Below are positions 33,278-42,337 of a stretch of 57,357 nt of DNA, one piece after another; position 1 is the stretch's first letter, and each line of letters starts with the position of its first letter. The translations under genes and the position numbers were made by a program. The notes under the pieces are model-generated. The model was not told the origin of the DNA, did no database searches, and was given only the letters and a program-made list of their open reading frames with translations. Source of the stretch: HGM13233 sp900762805 (GTDB taxonomy: Bacteria > Bacillota > Clostridia > Oscillospirales > Ruminococcaceae); contig CALKMA010000026.1 of NCBI GenBank assembly GCA_937993755.1, forward strand, positions 1 to 57,357, written 5' to 3'.

Positions 33278-35170
33278 CTACTCCTTGGATTGGGAAATCT
33301 GTTTATTCTCCAGCTCGTGGGCCTGCTCCTGCTCCTGCTCGGTTCGCGGGCAGAAGGTGGGAACAATGGTCCGCAGCATGGCAACGACATCATCCTGCGT
33401 GCTTTCGGGCCGGTAAACGACCTCGCGCAGCTGCTCCAGCTTGCGGGCAAAATCGTCGGTATCGATGTAGATCTGATTGCCGATATAGATCTTGTCGCGC
33501 TCGGTGGCCGTCAGGCCCTCCTCATTCATCAGCAGCTCCTCATACAGCTTTTCGCCGGGGCGCAGGCCGGTGAATTCTATCTTGATGGTCTCATAGGGCA
33601 CCTCGCCGTACATGCGGATCAGGTTTTCGGCCAGCGTCACGATCTTGACCGGCTCGCCCATGTCGAGCACGAAGATCTCTCCGCCGTCGGCCATCGAGGC
33701 GGCCTGCAGAATGAGCGAGACGGCTTCGGGAATGGTCATGAAGAAGCGGTTGATGTCGGGGTGCGTCACCTTGACGGGGCCGCCGTTCTCGATCTGTCGG
33801 CGGAACAGCGGGATGACCGACCCGTTGGAGCCCAGCACATTGCCAAAGCGCACGGCGACGAACTCGGTGCCGCTGCCGAGCTCATGGAAATACTGCACCA
33901 CCATCTCGCAGCAGCGCTTGGTGGCGCCCATCACGTTGGTGGGGTTGACGGCCTTGTCGGTCGAGACCAGCACGAACTTCCTGACGCCGTACCTGTCGGC
34001 CAGACGCGCCGTATTGAAGGTGCCGAAGATGTTGTTTTTAACGGCCTCCTCCGGGTTATGCTCCATCAGCGGCACATGCTTGTGCGCCGCGGCGTGGAAC
34101 ACGATATCGGGGCGGAAGCGGCGGAACACCTGCTCCAGCTTTTCAGCGTCGCGCACCGAGGCGATCTCTACATCCAGATCGAGAGGGATCGGACCGTCGA
34201 GCAGCTCCTGCTGGATGTCGTAGGCGTTGTTTTCATAAATATCAAGGATGATGATCTGCTTGGGGTGGTAATGCGCCACCTGCCGGCACAGCTCGGAGCC
34301 GATGGAGCCGCCGCCGCCCGTGACGAGGCAGACCTTATCCTTGATGAAGGCGGCCACATTGGCATCGTTGAACACGACAGGCGACCGGCCCAGCAGATCT
34401 TCAAAGGGGATGCGCGTCGTCTGCTGCAGGAGCGACTGGTTGAGCATCATTTTATGGACATTGGGCAGTGTCCTGACCTTGCAGCCCGTCTCAAAGCAGT
34501 CGGCAAGGATCTGCTTGCGGCGTTCGACGGGGCAGGAGGGAATGGCAAACAGGATGGTCTTGACCTGGTACAGCCGCACCAGCTCGCCGACGCGGTCCAT
34601 AGGGCCGCAGACCGGAACGCCCTGGATGCTGCGGGAGATCTTGTCCGGGTCATCGTCAACGATGCAGACGGGGCGGTACTGGCAGCCCTGCGTCCGCAGC
34701 ATTTCCCGGATGAGCATCTGGCAGGCCTGCCCGCCGCCGATGATCATGGTGTTTTCCTGCGGCACATGCTTGTCATGCGCGGCAAAATCGTTGAGATACA
34801 GATACAGCAGCCGCGACCCGACGATGGAGCAGGCCGAGACAAGAAATTCCATGGCGCAGTAAAGCGTTGAAAACCACAGCCCCGGAATAATGAACAGCAG
34901 CGCGAGACAGGTCAGCGCGCCCAGCACGACGCCTGCCATAGCCTCAAAAATATCCCGCAGGTTGGCATAGCGCCACACCTTGCGGTAGGTGCCGACAACA
35001 CACAGCCCCGCCATGACCGACAGGATGAACACGATGGTGCTTATGAGCGTCTCAACGGTCGCCAGCCGGATGTCGGTGGTGTGCTGTACGATCAGATAAG
35101 CGACGCCGCAGGACAAAGCCGTGATGCCGGCGTCGATCAGAAATAAAAGGTGTTTTCTCATACTTCTCAT
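33278..35170 (-). CDS. Membrane NDP-sugar 4,6-dehydratase (CapD/WbpM/PglF family)
   Basis: The protein is about 630 residues. Four membrane segments lie in the first 130 residues, then a CoA-binding-like fold (MIIGGGQACQML) and the catalytic extended SDR domain with VTGGGGSIGSELC near 285 and STDKAVNPTNVMGATKR near 400. In this family Met replaces the usual SDR Tyr beside the catalytic Lys, as seen here. It makes a 4-keto-6-deoxy UDP-sugar for the DegT aminotransferase five bases downstream. The start is uncertain: ATG 35170 or 35161, neither with a strong ribosome site. Confidence 0.9.
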   Translation of the reverse strand: MRSMRKHLLFLIDAGITALSCGVAYLIVQHTTDIRLATVETLISTIVFILSVMAGLCVVGTYRKVWRYANLRDIFEAMAGVVLGALTCLALLFIIPGLWFSTLYCAMEFLVSACSIVGSRLLYLYLNDFAAHDKHVPQENTMIIGGGQACQMLIREMLRTQGCQYRPVCIVDDDPDKISRSIQGVPVCGPMDRVGELVRLYQVKTILFAIPSCPVERRKQILADCFETGCKVRTLPNVHKMMLNQSLLQQTTRIPFEDLLGRSPVVFNDANVAAFIKDKVCLVTGGGGSIGSELCRQVAHYHPKQIIILDIYENNAYDIQQELLDGPIPLDLDVEIASVRDAEKLEQVFRRFRPDIVFHAAAHKHVPLMEHNPEEAVKNNIFGTFNTARLADRYGVRKFVLVSTDKAVNPTNVMGATKRCCEMVVQYFHELGSGTEFVAVRFGNVLGSNGSVIPLFRRQIENGGPVKVTHPDINRFFMTIPEAVSLILQAASMADGGEIFVLDMGEPVKIVTLAENLIRMYGEVPYETIKIEFTGLRPGEKLYEELLMNEEGLTATERDKIYIGNQIYIDTDDFARKLEQLREVVYRPESTQDDVVAMLRTIVPTFCPRTEQEQEQAHELENKQISQSKE

Positions 35171-35245
35171 TGTATAAAATCTTCGCCTCAACAAACCTCA
35201 AATTCAAAATCTATCGCTACGCCGGCGCAGCCGGCGGGATCTTCC

Positions 35246-35635
35246 TCAGGCAGACGGAGCGTGACCTTTCGGACAGGTTCGGGCGCGGCCTGTCCGGCTG
35301 CCGGTACGGCGCTTGGAAAACAGCTGATCCGCCCCCGGCCGGTTCCCGGCGTTTCCAGCGGCCGCGTCATCCGGCTGTCCCTCCGGCTTTGCCGGGCTGC
35401 CGGCCGGACAGTGCCCGGTTCCGGCGGCACAGGCCAACAGCACAGCCATCTGCGCGCGGCGGCGGGCCGTTTCGGCCGGATCGGGAACAAAAGCATCCCC
35501 TGTGCGCCGCAGCACACTTCCCTCGGCCGTTCCGACCGGTAGCAGCTCCGTCGGGACGGTCAGCTGACTGCCGTCGTCGCCGATAAGGCGGGCAGTCTCC
35601 CCGTCTATACCGTCACAGGAATAAAAAAGCTCCAT
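35246..35635 (-). CDS. DUF3006-like protein with doubtful C-terminal tail
   Basis: From ATG 35635, preceded by AGGAGATC, the first 70 residues (FYSCDGIDGETARLIGDD..., LPVGTAEGSVL..., DPAETARRRAQM) match the DUF3006 pattern of small proteins often encoded next to ComEC-like hydrolases, as here. The family normally ends soon after the RRR helix. This frame runs on for 60 Gly/Arg/Pro-rich residues to 35246, and another frame ends more plausibly (VRKVTLRLPEED to a stop at 35188), so a frameshift in the tail is possible. Function unknown. Confidence 0.55.
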   Translation of the reverse strand: MELFYSCDGIDGETARLIGDDGSQLTVPTELLPVGTAEGSVLRRTGDAFVPDPAETARRRAQMAVLLACAAGTGHCPAGSPAKPEGQPDDAAAGNAGNRPGADQLFSKRRTGSRTGRARTCPKGHAPSA

Positions 35636-35938
35636 ATCCGATCTCCTGAAAGTTATTTTATCAAAGGCTCCGCCGTCCCGCACGCCTGCCGCGTCACAGT
35701 GCAGAAGCGGTATTTTCCCGCCGCGCCCGGCACAAACGAAAGCCCGGCCCGCTTCAAGCGGGCAAGCAGCCCCTCCTCTGTTCTCTCCGGCACAGAGAGG
35801 GCTCGTCTTCCTCAAAAGCGGGACAGCCTTTTGTCCGACTCGGCAGCCTGCTTTTCTTTCCATGTCACAGCAGGCACGCACGCAGGGTATTCCATCGCGC
35901 CCGGTGGCCCTCCCCTTGCCGACCGCGGTCATGGGCGT
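35636..35938. other. Intergenic stretch, no supported gene
   Basis: I see no gene, promoter or clear terminator here. There are a GCCCG/CGGGC hairpin near 35743-35765 and a CTCTG-TTCTCTCCGGCA-CAGAG hairpin near 35777-35797. Confidence 0.4.
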
Positions 35939-36862
35939 TTATCCCGCCTGTCCGCGCACGACGCGGATAGCCTTGCCGTCGCTGAAAATCAGAACACTGC
36001 CGTCCTCATCGGTGCGGAGCACACGGGCCCCGGCAGCCGAAAGGCGGTCGAGCACGGCGCGGGCCGGGCAGCCGTACTGGTTGTCCTTCCCGCAGGAAAT
36101 GACGGCGTAGCGCGGCGATACCCGCTTGAGAAAGGCCTCGCTGCTCGAAGAGTTGGAGCCGTGATGCCCCACAAACAGCACATCGCTCTTGAGCAGGGTC
36201 TCGGCCGGCAGCGCCTCCTCAGCTTTCTTCTCGGCATCGCCCATAAAAAGCGCCGAAAAGCTGCCATAGGTATAGCGCAGAACCATCGAGCAGTTATTGA
36301 GCTCCTCAAAGGTGCCGTCGGCCGCTATGATCTCCAGCGTGCCGCGGTCGAGCGGCAGACGCTCGCCGGGCGTGACCGTCCGCATGGTGACGCCGCGGTT
36401 GAGCACCGTCTGGATGAGAGAAAAATACAGGGCGTTGGTTGGGATATGCTCCGGCTGAATGGGCACGAACAGCAGCTCGCCTATCTCGAACGACGTGATG
36501 AGGTCCTCCATCGACCCGATATGGTCGGCGTGGGGGTGCGTCATCACCAGATAGTCGATGCGGCTGACGCCGCGCGCCCGCAGAAAGCTCTGGATGGCGG
36601 CCGAGGCGTCGGCATCTCCGGCGTCGATGACGACGGTGCTCCCGCCGCACAGCAGCACGGAGCAGCTTGACTGCCCGACGTCAAGCCCGGCCAGCAGCAC
36701 CTCATTCTCCCCGATGGCGGCTGAGGCCGCCGCGTCGCGGTGAAAGAGAGCCGCAATATCGCCGATATGGAGGGCGGCAAACAGCAGCAGGCCGGCCGCG
36801 CACAGGATCGCAATAATGACCGCGAGCAGCCTTGCCGGCTTGAGGCGCTTACCTTTCTTCAT
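35939..36862 (-). CDS. ComEC-like metallo-beta-lactamase-fold hydrolase
   Basis: The 307-residue protein has one N-terminal membrane segment (about 11-30) followed by an extracytoplasmic metal hydrolase domain: LDVGQSSCSVLLCGG, TVVIDAGDAD, the zinc motif THPHADHIG near 107-115, LFMGDAE near 206 and FVGHHGSNSSS near 230. It resembles the C-terminal domain of the ComEC DNA-uptake channel without the competence membrane domain. Such stand-alone proteins are widespread and may be nucleases or phosphodiesterases. Its start overlaps the end of ftsK by 14 bases. A DUF3006-type gene follows. Confidence 0.87.
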   Translation of the reverse strand: MKKGKRLKPARLLAVIIAILCAAGLLLFAALHIGDIAALFHRDAAASAAIGENEVLLAGLDVGQSSCSVLLCGGSTVVIDAGDADASAAIQSFLRARGVSRIDYLVMTHPHADHIGSMEDLITSFEIGELLFVPIQPEHIPTNALYFSLIQTVLNRGVTMRTVTPGERLPLDRGTLEIIAADGTFEELNNCSMVLRYTYGSFSALFMGDAEKKAEEALPAETLLKSDVLFVGHHGSNSSSSEAFLKRVSPRYAVISCGKDNQYGCPARAVLDRLSAAGARVLRTDEDGSVLIFSDGKAIRVVRGQAG

Positions 36863-39311
36863 CTTTCTTCATCTTCATTTCTATCCACTGGCTTCGGGTC
36901 AGCTTGACCTCGCGGGGCTTGCTGCCGTCGCGCGGGCCGACAATGCCCATCTGCTCCATCTCGTCGATGATGCGGGCGGCGCGGGCGTAGCCCACCTTGA
37001 GGCGCGACTGGAGCATGGTGGCCGAGGCCTGTCCGGCCGTTACCACCAGCTCGATGGCGTCGTCGATCACAGCGTCGTGACCGTCGGACGGGTCGGAGAC
37101 ACCGGCCGAGGAGCCGCGGTTCTTCTCGTGGACCTCCTGCGAATCGATCTCCTGAATGATGCGCTCGCTGTACTGCTGCTCGGAATTCTGCTTGACGAAG
37201 TCGATGACCGAGTTGATCTCCTCCTCCGAGACAAAGCAGCCCTGCAGCCGCACGGGCTTGTTGAGCTCAATGGGCATATAGAGCATATCGCCCTTGCCGA
37301 GCAGCTTTTCGGCGCCCGACATTCCCAGTATCGTGCGGGAATCAATGGAATCCTTGACGGCGAAGGCGACGCGCGACGGGATGTTGGCCTTGATGAGGCC
37401 GGTCACAACATCGACGGTCGGCCGCTGGGTGGCGACGATAAGATGCATGCCGGCGGCGCGGGCCAGCTGGGCCAGACGGCAGATGGCGTCCTCGACGTCG
37501 CCGGGGGCGACCATCATAAGGTCGGACAGCTCATCGATGATAATGACGATGTGCGGCAGCTTCTGCGGCAGATCGGCGATATCCTCTCCGTTCCGGCGGC
37601 GCTCCCTGATATCCTGCTCCAGCTTGCGGTTGTAGCTGTCAAGCGTCTTGACGCCGGCCTCGGCAAACTGTCGGTAGCGCTTCATCATCTCGCTCACCGC
37701 CCATGTCAGCGAGCCGGCCGCCTTCTTGGGGTCGGTCACAACAGGCACCAGCAGGTGCGGGATGCCGTTGTAGCCCGTCAGCTCGACCGATTTGGGGTCG
37801 ATCAGGATCATGCGGACATCCTCCGGCGCCGACTTATAGATCAGCGACAGAATGATGCAGTTGAGGCACACCGATTTGCCGCTGCCTGTGGTGCCGGCCA
37901 CCAGCATATGGGGCATATCGGCGATATCGGCAATGCGGATCTGGCCGTCAATGTCAAGACCCATGGCAATGGTGAGCGGCGCCTTGGCGGCGCGGAACTT
38001 TTCACTTTCAATAATGGTGCGCAGCCCGACCATCGACTTGGTGCGGTTGGGCACCTCGATGCCGACCGCTGCCTTGTTGGGAATGGGCGCTTCGATACGC
38101 ACGCCGGTGGTAGCGAGATTGAGCGCGAGGTCGTCAGCCAGGCTGCTGATGCGGCTGACCTTGACGCCCTGCGCCGGCTGCAGCTCATAGCGCGAGACGG
38201 TCGGCCCGCGGCTGTAGCCCAGCACCGTCGTCTTGACGCCGAAGCTGTCGAGCGTGGACACCAGCTTATCCGCGTTGGCGCGCAGCTCCGCCTCTACATC
38301 GGCCGCACGGCGCTCGGAGGTCTTTTTGAGCAGATGGATGGGCGGGTAGCGGTAATGCGGCTCGCCGCGGCCGGTCTTTTCCTCCTCCGGCCCGGCCGTC
38401 TGCACGGCGGGCAGCGGGTCGGCCGGCTCATTTTTTTCAAAGGAAGCGCGGATGTCGCGCAGAACGTCGTTGATATGGGCCTCATCGGTCGATTCGGGCT
38501 GCGGCGCCGAGCCGTCAAAAACAGGCGGCGGCTCAACGGGCTCGGCGGCAGGCTCCGACGGCTCGTCGGCCAGCGGCACGTCGATCATCTTTTCATCGAT
38601 GGGACGGCGGGCCTTCCTTTCCTCCTGCTTAGCCTGCCTTTCAGTGCGCTTGATGGCCAGCTCCTTCTCGCGCTCGGCACGCACCTCGGCGCGGATGGAG
38701 GCCTTTTCCTCATGGCGCTGCTTCACATCCTTTGCGGCAGACCTGACTCCGCCCACAATGTCGGAAACGGTCTTACCGGTCAGCAGCATGACAAATACGA
38801 AAAGCAGCAGCACGATGGTGACCGAGGCTCCCGTCCGGCCGAACCATCTGAGCAGCGTCCAGCCCAGCGGAAAAGCGGCCAGACCGCCGCCCGTGTGCGC
38901 CGCGCCGGCCTGATAGAGGGCGATGAGCTGCTCTATAATGCGCTCACCGGCCGGCTCCAGCCCGCTGAAGATGTGCAGTGCGCCGCAGGCCGACAGTAGC
39001 GTCAGCAGGCCGAAAATGACGCCGCCGGCCGACAGCTCACGCTGGTAAGCGGCCAGAAAGGCCAGAAAGATCACCAGCGGACCGACAGCATACGCCATGA
39101 CGCCGAACAAGCCGAACAGCAGCTCCCGCAGCGCCAGCCACGCGTTTTCGCCGGGGATCAGCGTCAGCGCCAGCAGAAAACCGCCCAGCGCAAACAACAC
39201 CACCGAGATAACTCTCATGCGGTTCTTCTGCCTCTGGACGCGGCGCGACCGCTCCCTGGCCTGCTGTTTTTTGGACGGCTTGCGCATCGTCTTTTTACCG
39301 GAAGATGCCAT
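36849..39311 (-). CDS. ftsK: DNA translocase FtsK/SpoIIIE
   Basis: The 820-residue protein has four N-terminal membrane segments (about 33-180), a charged linker to about 320, and the RecA-like motor with Walker A GTTGSGKS at 473-480 and Walker B IVIIIDELSDL near 592. The C-terminal winged-helix gamma domain (AIELVVTAGQASATMLQSRLKVGYARAARIIDEME) reads KOPS/SRS sequences. It pumps chromosomes through the division septum or into a forespore. The start lies 9 bases after the uppP stop, so these form an operon with the ComEC-like gene. Whether it is FtsK or SpoIIIE cannot be settled from one copy. Confidence 0.95.
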   Translation of the reverse strand: MASSGKKTMRKPSKKQQARERSRRVQRQKNRMRVISVVLFALGGFLLALTLIPGENAWLALRELLFGLFGVMAYAVGPLVIFLAFLAAYQRELSAGGVIFGLLTLLSACGALHIFSGLEPAGERIIEQLIALYQAGAAHTGGGLAAFPLGWTLLRWFGRTGASVTIVLLLFVFVMLLTGKTVSDIVGGVRSAAKDVKQRHEEKASIRAEVRAEREKELAIKRTERQAKQEERKARRPIDEKMIDVPLADEPSEPAAEPVEPPPVFDGSAPQPESTDEAHINDVLRDIRASFEKNEPADPLPAVQTAGPEEEKTGRGEPHYRYPPIHLLKKTSERRAADVEAELRANADKLVSTLDSFGVKTTVLGYSRGPTVSRYELQPAQGVKVSRISSLADDLALNLATTGVRIEAPIPNKAAVGIEVPNRTKSMVGLRTIIESEKFRAAKAPLTIAMGLDIDGQIRIADIADMPHMLVAGTTGSGKSVCLNCIILSLIYKSAPEDVRMILIDPKSVELTGYNGIPHLLVPVVTDPKKAAGSLTWAVSEMMKRYRQFAEAGVKTLDSYNRKLEQDIRERRRNGEDIADLPQKLPHIVIIIDELSDLMMVAPGDVEDAICRLAQLARAAGMHLIVATQRPTVDVVTGLIKANIPSRVAFAVKDSIDSRTILGMSGAEKLLGKGDMLYMPIELNKPVRLQGCFVSEEEINSVIDFVKQNSEQQYSERIIQEIDSQEVHEKNRGSSAGVSDPSDGHDAVIDDAIELVVTAGQASATMLQSRLKVGYARAARIIDEMEQMGIVGPRDGSKPREVKLTRSQWIEMKMKKDEER

Positions 39312-39320
39312 ATGTAACCC

Positions 39321-40202
39321 TTACCCTACCAGCTGCTTGATGTAATCAACAAAATTCAGCCCCACGGAATGCTCAATGATGCCGATGGCCACGACCACCA
39401 GGCCGAGCACCAGCGTGTAATAGCCGAAAACGGCGTAGCGGTCGGTTCTGGCCAGCCAGCGCACCAGAACGATAGCAAGATAGCCGACGATGGCGGCTGT
39501 GATAACGCCGGCCACCAGCGGCACAACGGGGACGTCGAGCCCCGTCGCGACGGCCGAGCGCAGCTCAGTGGCGCTCGACGCCAGAATCACGGGAATGCCG
39601 AGGATGAACGAAAACTCCACCATGTACTCGCGGTTGAAGCCCATCAGCATACCGCTGGCCGTCGTCGAGCCGGAGCGGGATACGCCGGGCAGCAGCGCGA
39701 CGCCCTGAAAGAGACCGACTACCAGCGCGTGGAGCGGCTTCATCTGCATGACGCCCTCTCTCTTGACGGGCGTGCGGTCAGCCAGCAGCAGCAGCGTGCC
39801 GGTGAACAGAAAGCAGACGCCCTCTACGATGATGTCGCTGTCTTCGGCGAACATCTCGGCATAGTCCTTGAGAAAATAGAAGCCCAGCAGCGGCAGCAGG
39901 GCAATGATCAGCAGAACGACCATGCGCTGCTCCGGCGGACAGGTGGAAAAGTGAAATCTGCCCTTGAAAATATCGCCGAGCATGGTGAAAAAGGCGGCGA
40001 TCATCTTAACGATCGTCTTCCAGAAAGCCGCACAGACGGCCACCAGCGTGCCGACGTGCAGCATGAGCGTGAAAAACAGCGAGCCGCTGCCGCTCAGCCC
40101 GAAAAAGTGCTGAAACAGCGACAGGTGCCCTGAGCTTGACACCGGCAGGAACTCTGTAAGCCCCTGAATAACGCCCTGGGCGATGCCCTCAAGAATGGTC
40201 AT
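39321..40202 (-). CDS. uppP: Undecaprenyl-diphosphatase UppP (BacA)
   Basis: The 293-residue protein has about eight membrane segments and both family signatures: QGLTEFLPVSSSGHL at the N-terminus and LLPGVSRSGSTTAS near 170. It removes one phosphate from undecaprenyl diphosphate, recycling the lipid carrier for peptidoglycan and for the glycan made by the nearby locus, and confers bacitracin tolerance. I chose ATG 40202 with AAAGGA upstream rather than a TTG two codons earlier. A consensus promoter lies at 40250-40278. Confidence 0.95.
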   Translation of the reverse strand: MTILEGIAQGVIQGLTEFLPVSSSGHLSLFQHFFGLSGSGSLFFTLMLHVGTLVAVCAAFWKTIVKMIAAFFTMLGDIFKGRFHFSTCPPEQRMVVLLIIALLPLLGFYFLKDYAEMFAEDSDIIVEGVCFLFTGTLLLLADRTPVKREGVMQMKPLHALVVGLFQGVALLPGVSRSGSTTASGMLMGFNREYMVEFSFILGIPVILASSATELRSAVATGLDVPVVPLVAGVITAAIVGYLAIVLVRWLARTDRYAVFGYYTLVLGLVVVAIGIIEHSVGLNFVDYIKQLVG

Positions 40203-40249
40203 ATCCAATATCCTTTCTGTACTTGGACGAGCAGTCTATAATCTTAAAT

Positions 40250-40278
40250 AGTATAGCACACATCGGCCGAGTAATCAA
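40250..40278 (-). promoter_or_regulatory. Sigma-A promoter of uppP-ftsK
   Basis: On the minus strand TTGATT (40273-40278), a 17-base spacer and TATACT (40250-40255) lie 48 bases before the uppP start. Confidence 0.75.
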
Positions 40279-40457
40279 TAAATTTCCCCAAAAGTGACGG
40301 GTGACGGCGTATGTATTACAGCTGTCATGCGGGGTGGGCGCGGCGGGGCGGACAACCGCGGCCGACAGTACCGGCCAGCGGCGCTCACATATTTTATAGC
40401 CTCCTCCTGCTCAGGGCGGCGTTCGGGAAAGGGAATGAGAGCCCTGCGAGGCGGCGC

Positions 40458-40652
40458 ATCAGGCAGCGCCGCGCCTGCTCAGACGACACCGCCGCCCGCT
40501 CAGGCAGCACTGTCGCTCGCTCAAGCAACACCGCGCCCGCCCAAACAGCGGCGTGTCCACCCAAGCAGCACCGCACCCGCCCAAGCAGCATCGAAACCGA
40601 TTAGGCGACACTGACGCCCGCTCAGACAGCGGCGCCCATTCAGGGCGGCACT
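40458..40652. repeat. Degenerate 20/21-bp tandem repeat, about 10 units, non-coding
   Basis: Units with consensus near GCCCGCTCAAGCAGCACCGC begin at 40458, 40478, 40499, 40520, 40540, 40560, 40580, 40600, 40621 and 40639 (position of the NTC/CCC core). The period alternates between 20 and 21 bases, so it cannot encode a repeated peptide in one frame. It fills the gap between the uppP promoter and the 3' end of the ClpP-like gene. Confidence 0.75.
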
Positions 40653-40710
40653 CAGGAAAGGGCGGGTGCGTCCCTGCCGCAGAGCAGCCTCGCAGCCGGA
40701 CAACAGCACA

Positions 40711-40733
40711 GCCGGCCGCTGACAGCGGCCGGC
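40711..40733. terminator. Hairpin downstream of the ClpP-like gene
   Basis: GCCGGCCGC (40711-40719) and GCGGCCGGC (40725-40733) form a perfect 9-bp stem with loop TGACA, 17 bases beyond the stop. There is no real T-tract (TGTGCTGTTG follows), so termination may be incomplete. Confidence 0.4.
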
Positions 40734-40750
40734 CGTGTACGGCTCTTCCC

Positions 40751-41485
40751 TTAATCTGACGGCTGCGCCGCCCCGCCGCTTTGCTGCCGCCCGATCATAT
40801 CATACAGGCACGCCAGCGCCTCATGCAGCGAGCCGAGGCTGTCGATCAGCCCCTCGGCCACGGCCTGCTCGCCGTCCAGCACGGTGCCGACATCCATCAC
40901 CAGCTCGCCGGTGTTGTGCAGCAGCTGGCAGAAGCGATCCGGCCGCATCCCCGAATGGGCCGCCACAAAGCTGATGATGCGCTCCTGCATCCGATCAAAA
41001 TGGCGCATGGTCTGCGGCACACCGACCACCGTCCCGCTGTGGCGGACAGGATGAACCGTCATGGTGGCGCTGCCGACGATGAACGACCGCGCCGCGGAGA
41101 CTGCCAGCGGGATGCCGATCGAGTGCCCGCCACCCAGCACCAGCGACACCGTCGGCTTGCGCATACCGGCGATCAGCTCGGCTATGGCAAGGCCGGCCTC
41201 GACATCACCGCCCACTGTATTAAGAATGATGAGCAGCCCGCGGATGGACGGATCCTCCTCGATGGCCACCAGCAGCGGGATGACGTGCTCATACTTTGTC
41301 GCCTTGGTGTCGGGCGGCAGCTCGGTGTGCCCCTCGATCTGCCCGACAATGGTCAGGCAGTGGATGGGGTACCGCCCCCTGGTTCTGGCGACAGAGGCGG
41401 TGTCCTTCATCATCTCGGTGTCGAGCAGCTCGTTCCCGCCGCCCTTTTCTTCCTTGTTGTCTTCCCTCTCCTGTGCTGTCCTCAT
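40751..41485 (-). CDS. ClpP-like serine protease (TepA/YmfB type)
   Basis: The 244-residue protein keeps the ClpP fold landmarks: IPLLVAIEEDPSIRGLLIILNTVGGDVEAGLAIAE, a nucleophile Ser in LGGGHSIGIPLAVSA, and a His in ATMTVHPVRHSG. The Gly-Gly-His-Ser context and the longer N-terminus fit TepA-type members found in sporulating Firmicutes, often encoded close to ftsK/spoIIIE. These have been linked to degradation of signal peptides or sporulation proteins. ATG 41485 with AAAGGGG upstream was chosen over a GTG five codons earlier. It diverges from rex. Confidence 0.85.
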   Translation of the reverse strand: MRTAQEREDNKEEKGGGNELLDTEMMKDTASVARTRGRYPIHCLTIVGQIEGHTELPPDTKATKYEHVIPLLVAIEEDPSIRGLLIILNTVGGDVEAGLAIAELIAGMRKPTVSLVLGGGHSIGIPLAVSAARSFIVGSATMTVHPVRHSGTVVGVPQTMRHFDRMQERIISFVAAHSGMRPDRFCQLLHNTGELVMDVGTVLDGEQAVAEGLIDSLGSLHEALACLYDMIGRQQSGGAAQPSD

Positions 41486-41569
41486 GGCGTCCCCTTTCAC
41501 ATTTTTATTTATTGTCGCCGGCGTCGGGGGACTTTATACAATTTTTCCGCAAGCCGCCTGCCGCTGTGA

Positions 41570-41598
41570 TTGACTTTTTTGCCGAAATGGTGCAAAAT
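41570..41598 (+). promoter_or_regulatory. Candidate promoter of rex
   Basis: TTGACT (41570-41575), a 17-base spacer and CAAAAT (41593-41598) lie 39 bases before the rex start. The -10 is only four of six. Confidence 0.45.
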
Positions 41599-41637
41599 AT
41601 GATTAGCAGGCAACAAGCTTGTCACGGAGGTGCAACA

Positions 41638-42285
41638 ATGTCCCATATTCCCGTCTCCAATCCTGTTATGCGGCGGCTGCCGCGCTACTACCGCTTTTTG
41701 TCCGATCTGCGCGATTCGGGCATCGAGCGCATCTCCTCCAAGGATCTCGCTGCCCGCATGGACCTGACGGCCTCGCAGATCCGGCAGGATCTCAACTGCT
41801 TCGGCGGCTTCGGCCAGCAGGGCTACGGCTACAACGTCGGCCAGCTCACCAGCGAGATCGAGCATATCCTCTACCTTGATAAAAAGACTCCGGCCATCCT
41901 CATCGGCATGGGCAACCTCGGCCGCGCCATCTACGGCTACCTTGCTTACGAGGCACGCGGCATCGAGCTGGTCGGCCTGTTCGACCGCGATCCCAGCCAG
42001 ATCTGTCTGACGGAGGGCACGCTGCCGGTGCTCAGCATCACCAAGCTCGACGAGCTGTGCGGCGAGAAAAAGCCGCTGCTCGCCATTCTCTGCATCCCGG
42101 CGGAGCGCGCCCAGATCACGGCCGAACGGCTGGTGGCGCTCGGTGTGCGGGGCTTCTGGAATTTCACCCACGCCGATCTTCGGCTGCCCGCCGGCATTGT
42201 GGTCGAGAGCGTTCATCTTGGCGACAGCCTGATGACGCTCGGCTATCTGCTCAACACCAGTCTTGAAGCCGGAGACGCTCTTTGA
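41638..42285 (+). CDS. rex: Redox-sensing transcriptional repressor Rex
   Basis: The 215-residue protein has the Rex winged-helix domain at about 10-80, with RISSKDLAARMDLTASQIRQDL and FGGFGQQGYGYNV, then an NAD-binding fold with IGMGNLGRA near 90-98. The C-terminal domain-swap helix ends the protein. Rex binds operators when NAD+ is high and releases them when NADH accumulates, controlling fermentation genes. The open frame extends upstream, but the ATG at 41638 has GGAGG at seven bases and gives the family's normal length. It is monocistronic, ended by the terminator at 42338-42381. Confidence 0.95.
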   Translation: MSHIPVSNPVMRRLPRYYRFLSDLRDSGIERISSKDLAARMDLTASQIRQDLNCFGGFGQQGYGYNVGQLTSEIEHILYLDKKTPAILIGMGNLGRAIYGYLAYEARGIELVGLFDRDPSQICLTEGTLPVLSITKLDELCGEKKPLLAILCIPAERAQITAERLVALGVRGFWNFTHADLRLPAGIVVESVHLGDSLMTLGYLLNTSLEAGDAL

Positions 42286-42337
42286 GCCTCCCGACGGCGG
42301 AACGGATACCGGCAGGCTTTCTTCTATTCTTTGCGAC

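Noticed and set aside
31162..34870. Long plus-strand frames of about 600-700 codons
   Set aside because: Antisense to the glycan-locus transferase, aminotransferase and dehydratase genes; compositionally typical of shadows.
35188..35517. A 109-codon minus frame overlapping the DUF3006-like gene
   Set aside because: No ribosome site; only its last residues look protein-like, which may reflect a frameshifted tail of the DUF3006-like gene.
36816..38999. A 727-codon plus-strand frame
   Set aside because: Exactly antisense to ftsK, which has all expected motifs.
40458..40652. CRISPR-like array
   Set aside because: There are no spacers; the units are contiguous, degenerate and only 20-21 bases long, and no cas genes are near.
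40294..40759. Short frames on both strands across the tandem repeat
   Set aside because: The 20/21-base period shifts frame from unit to unit, so no repeated peptide is encoded; there are no ribosome sites.
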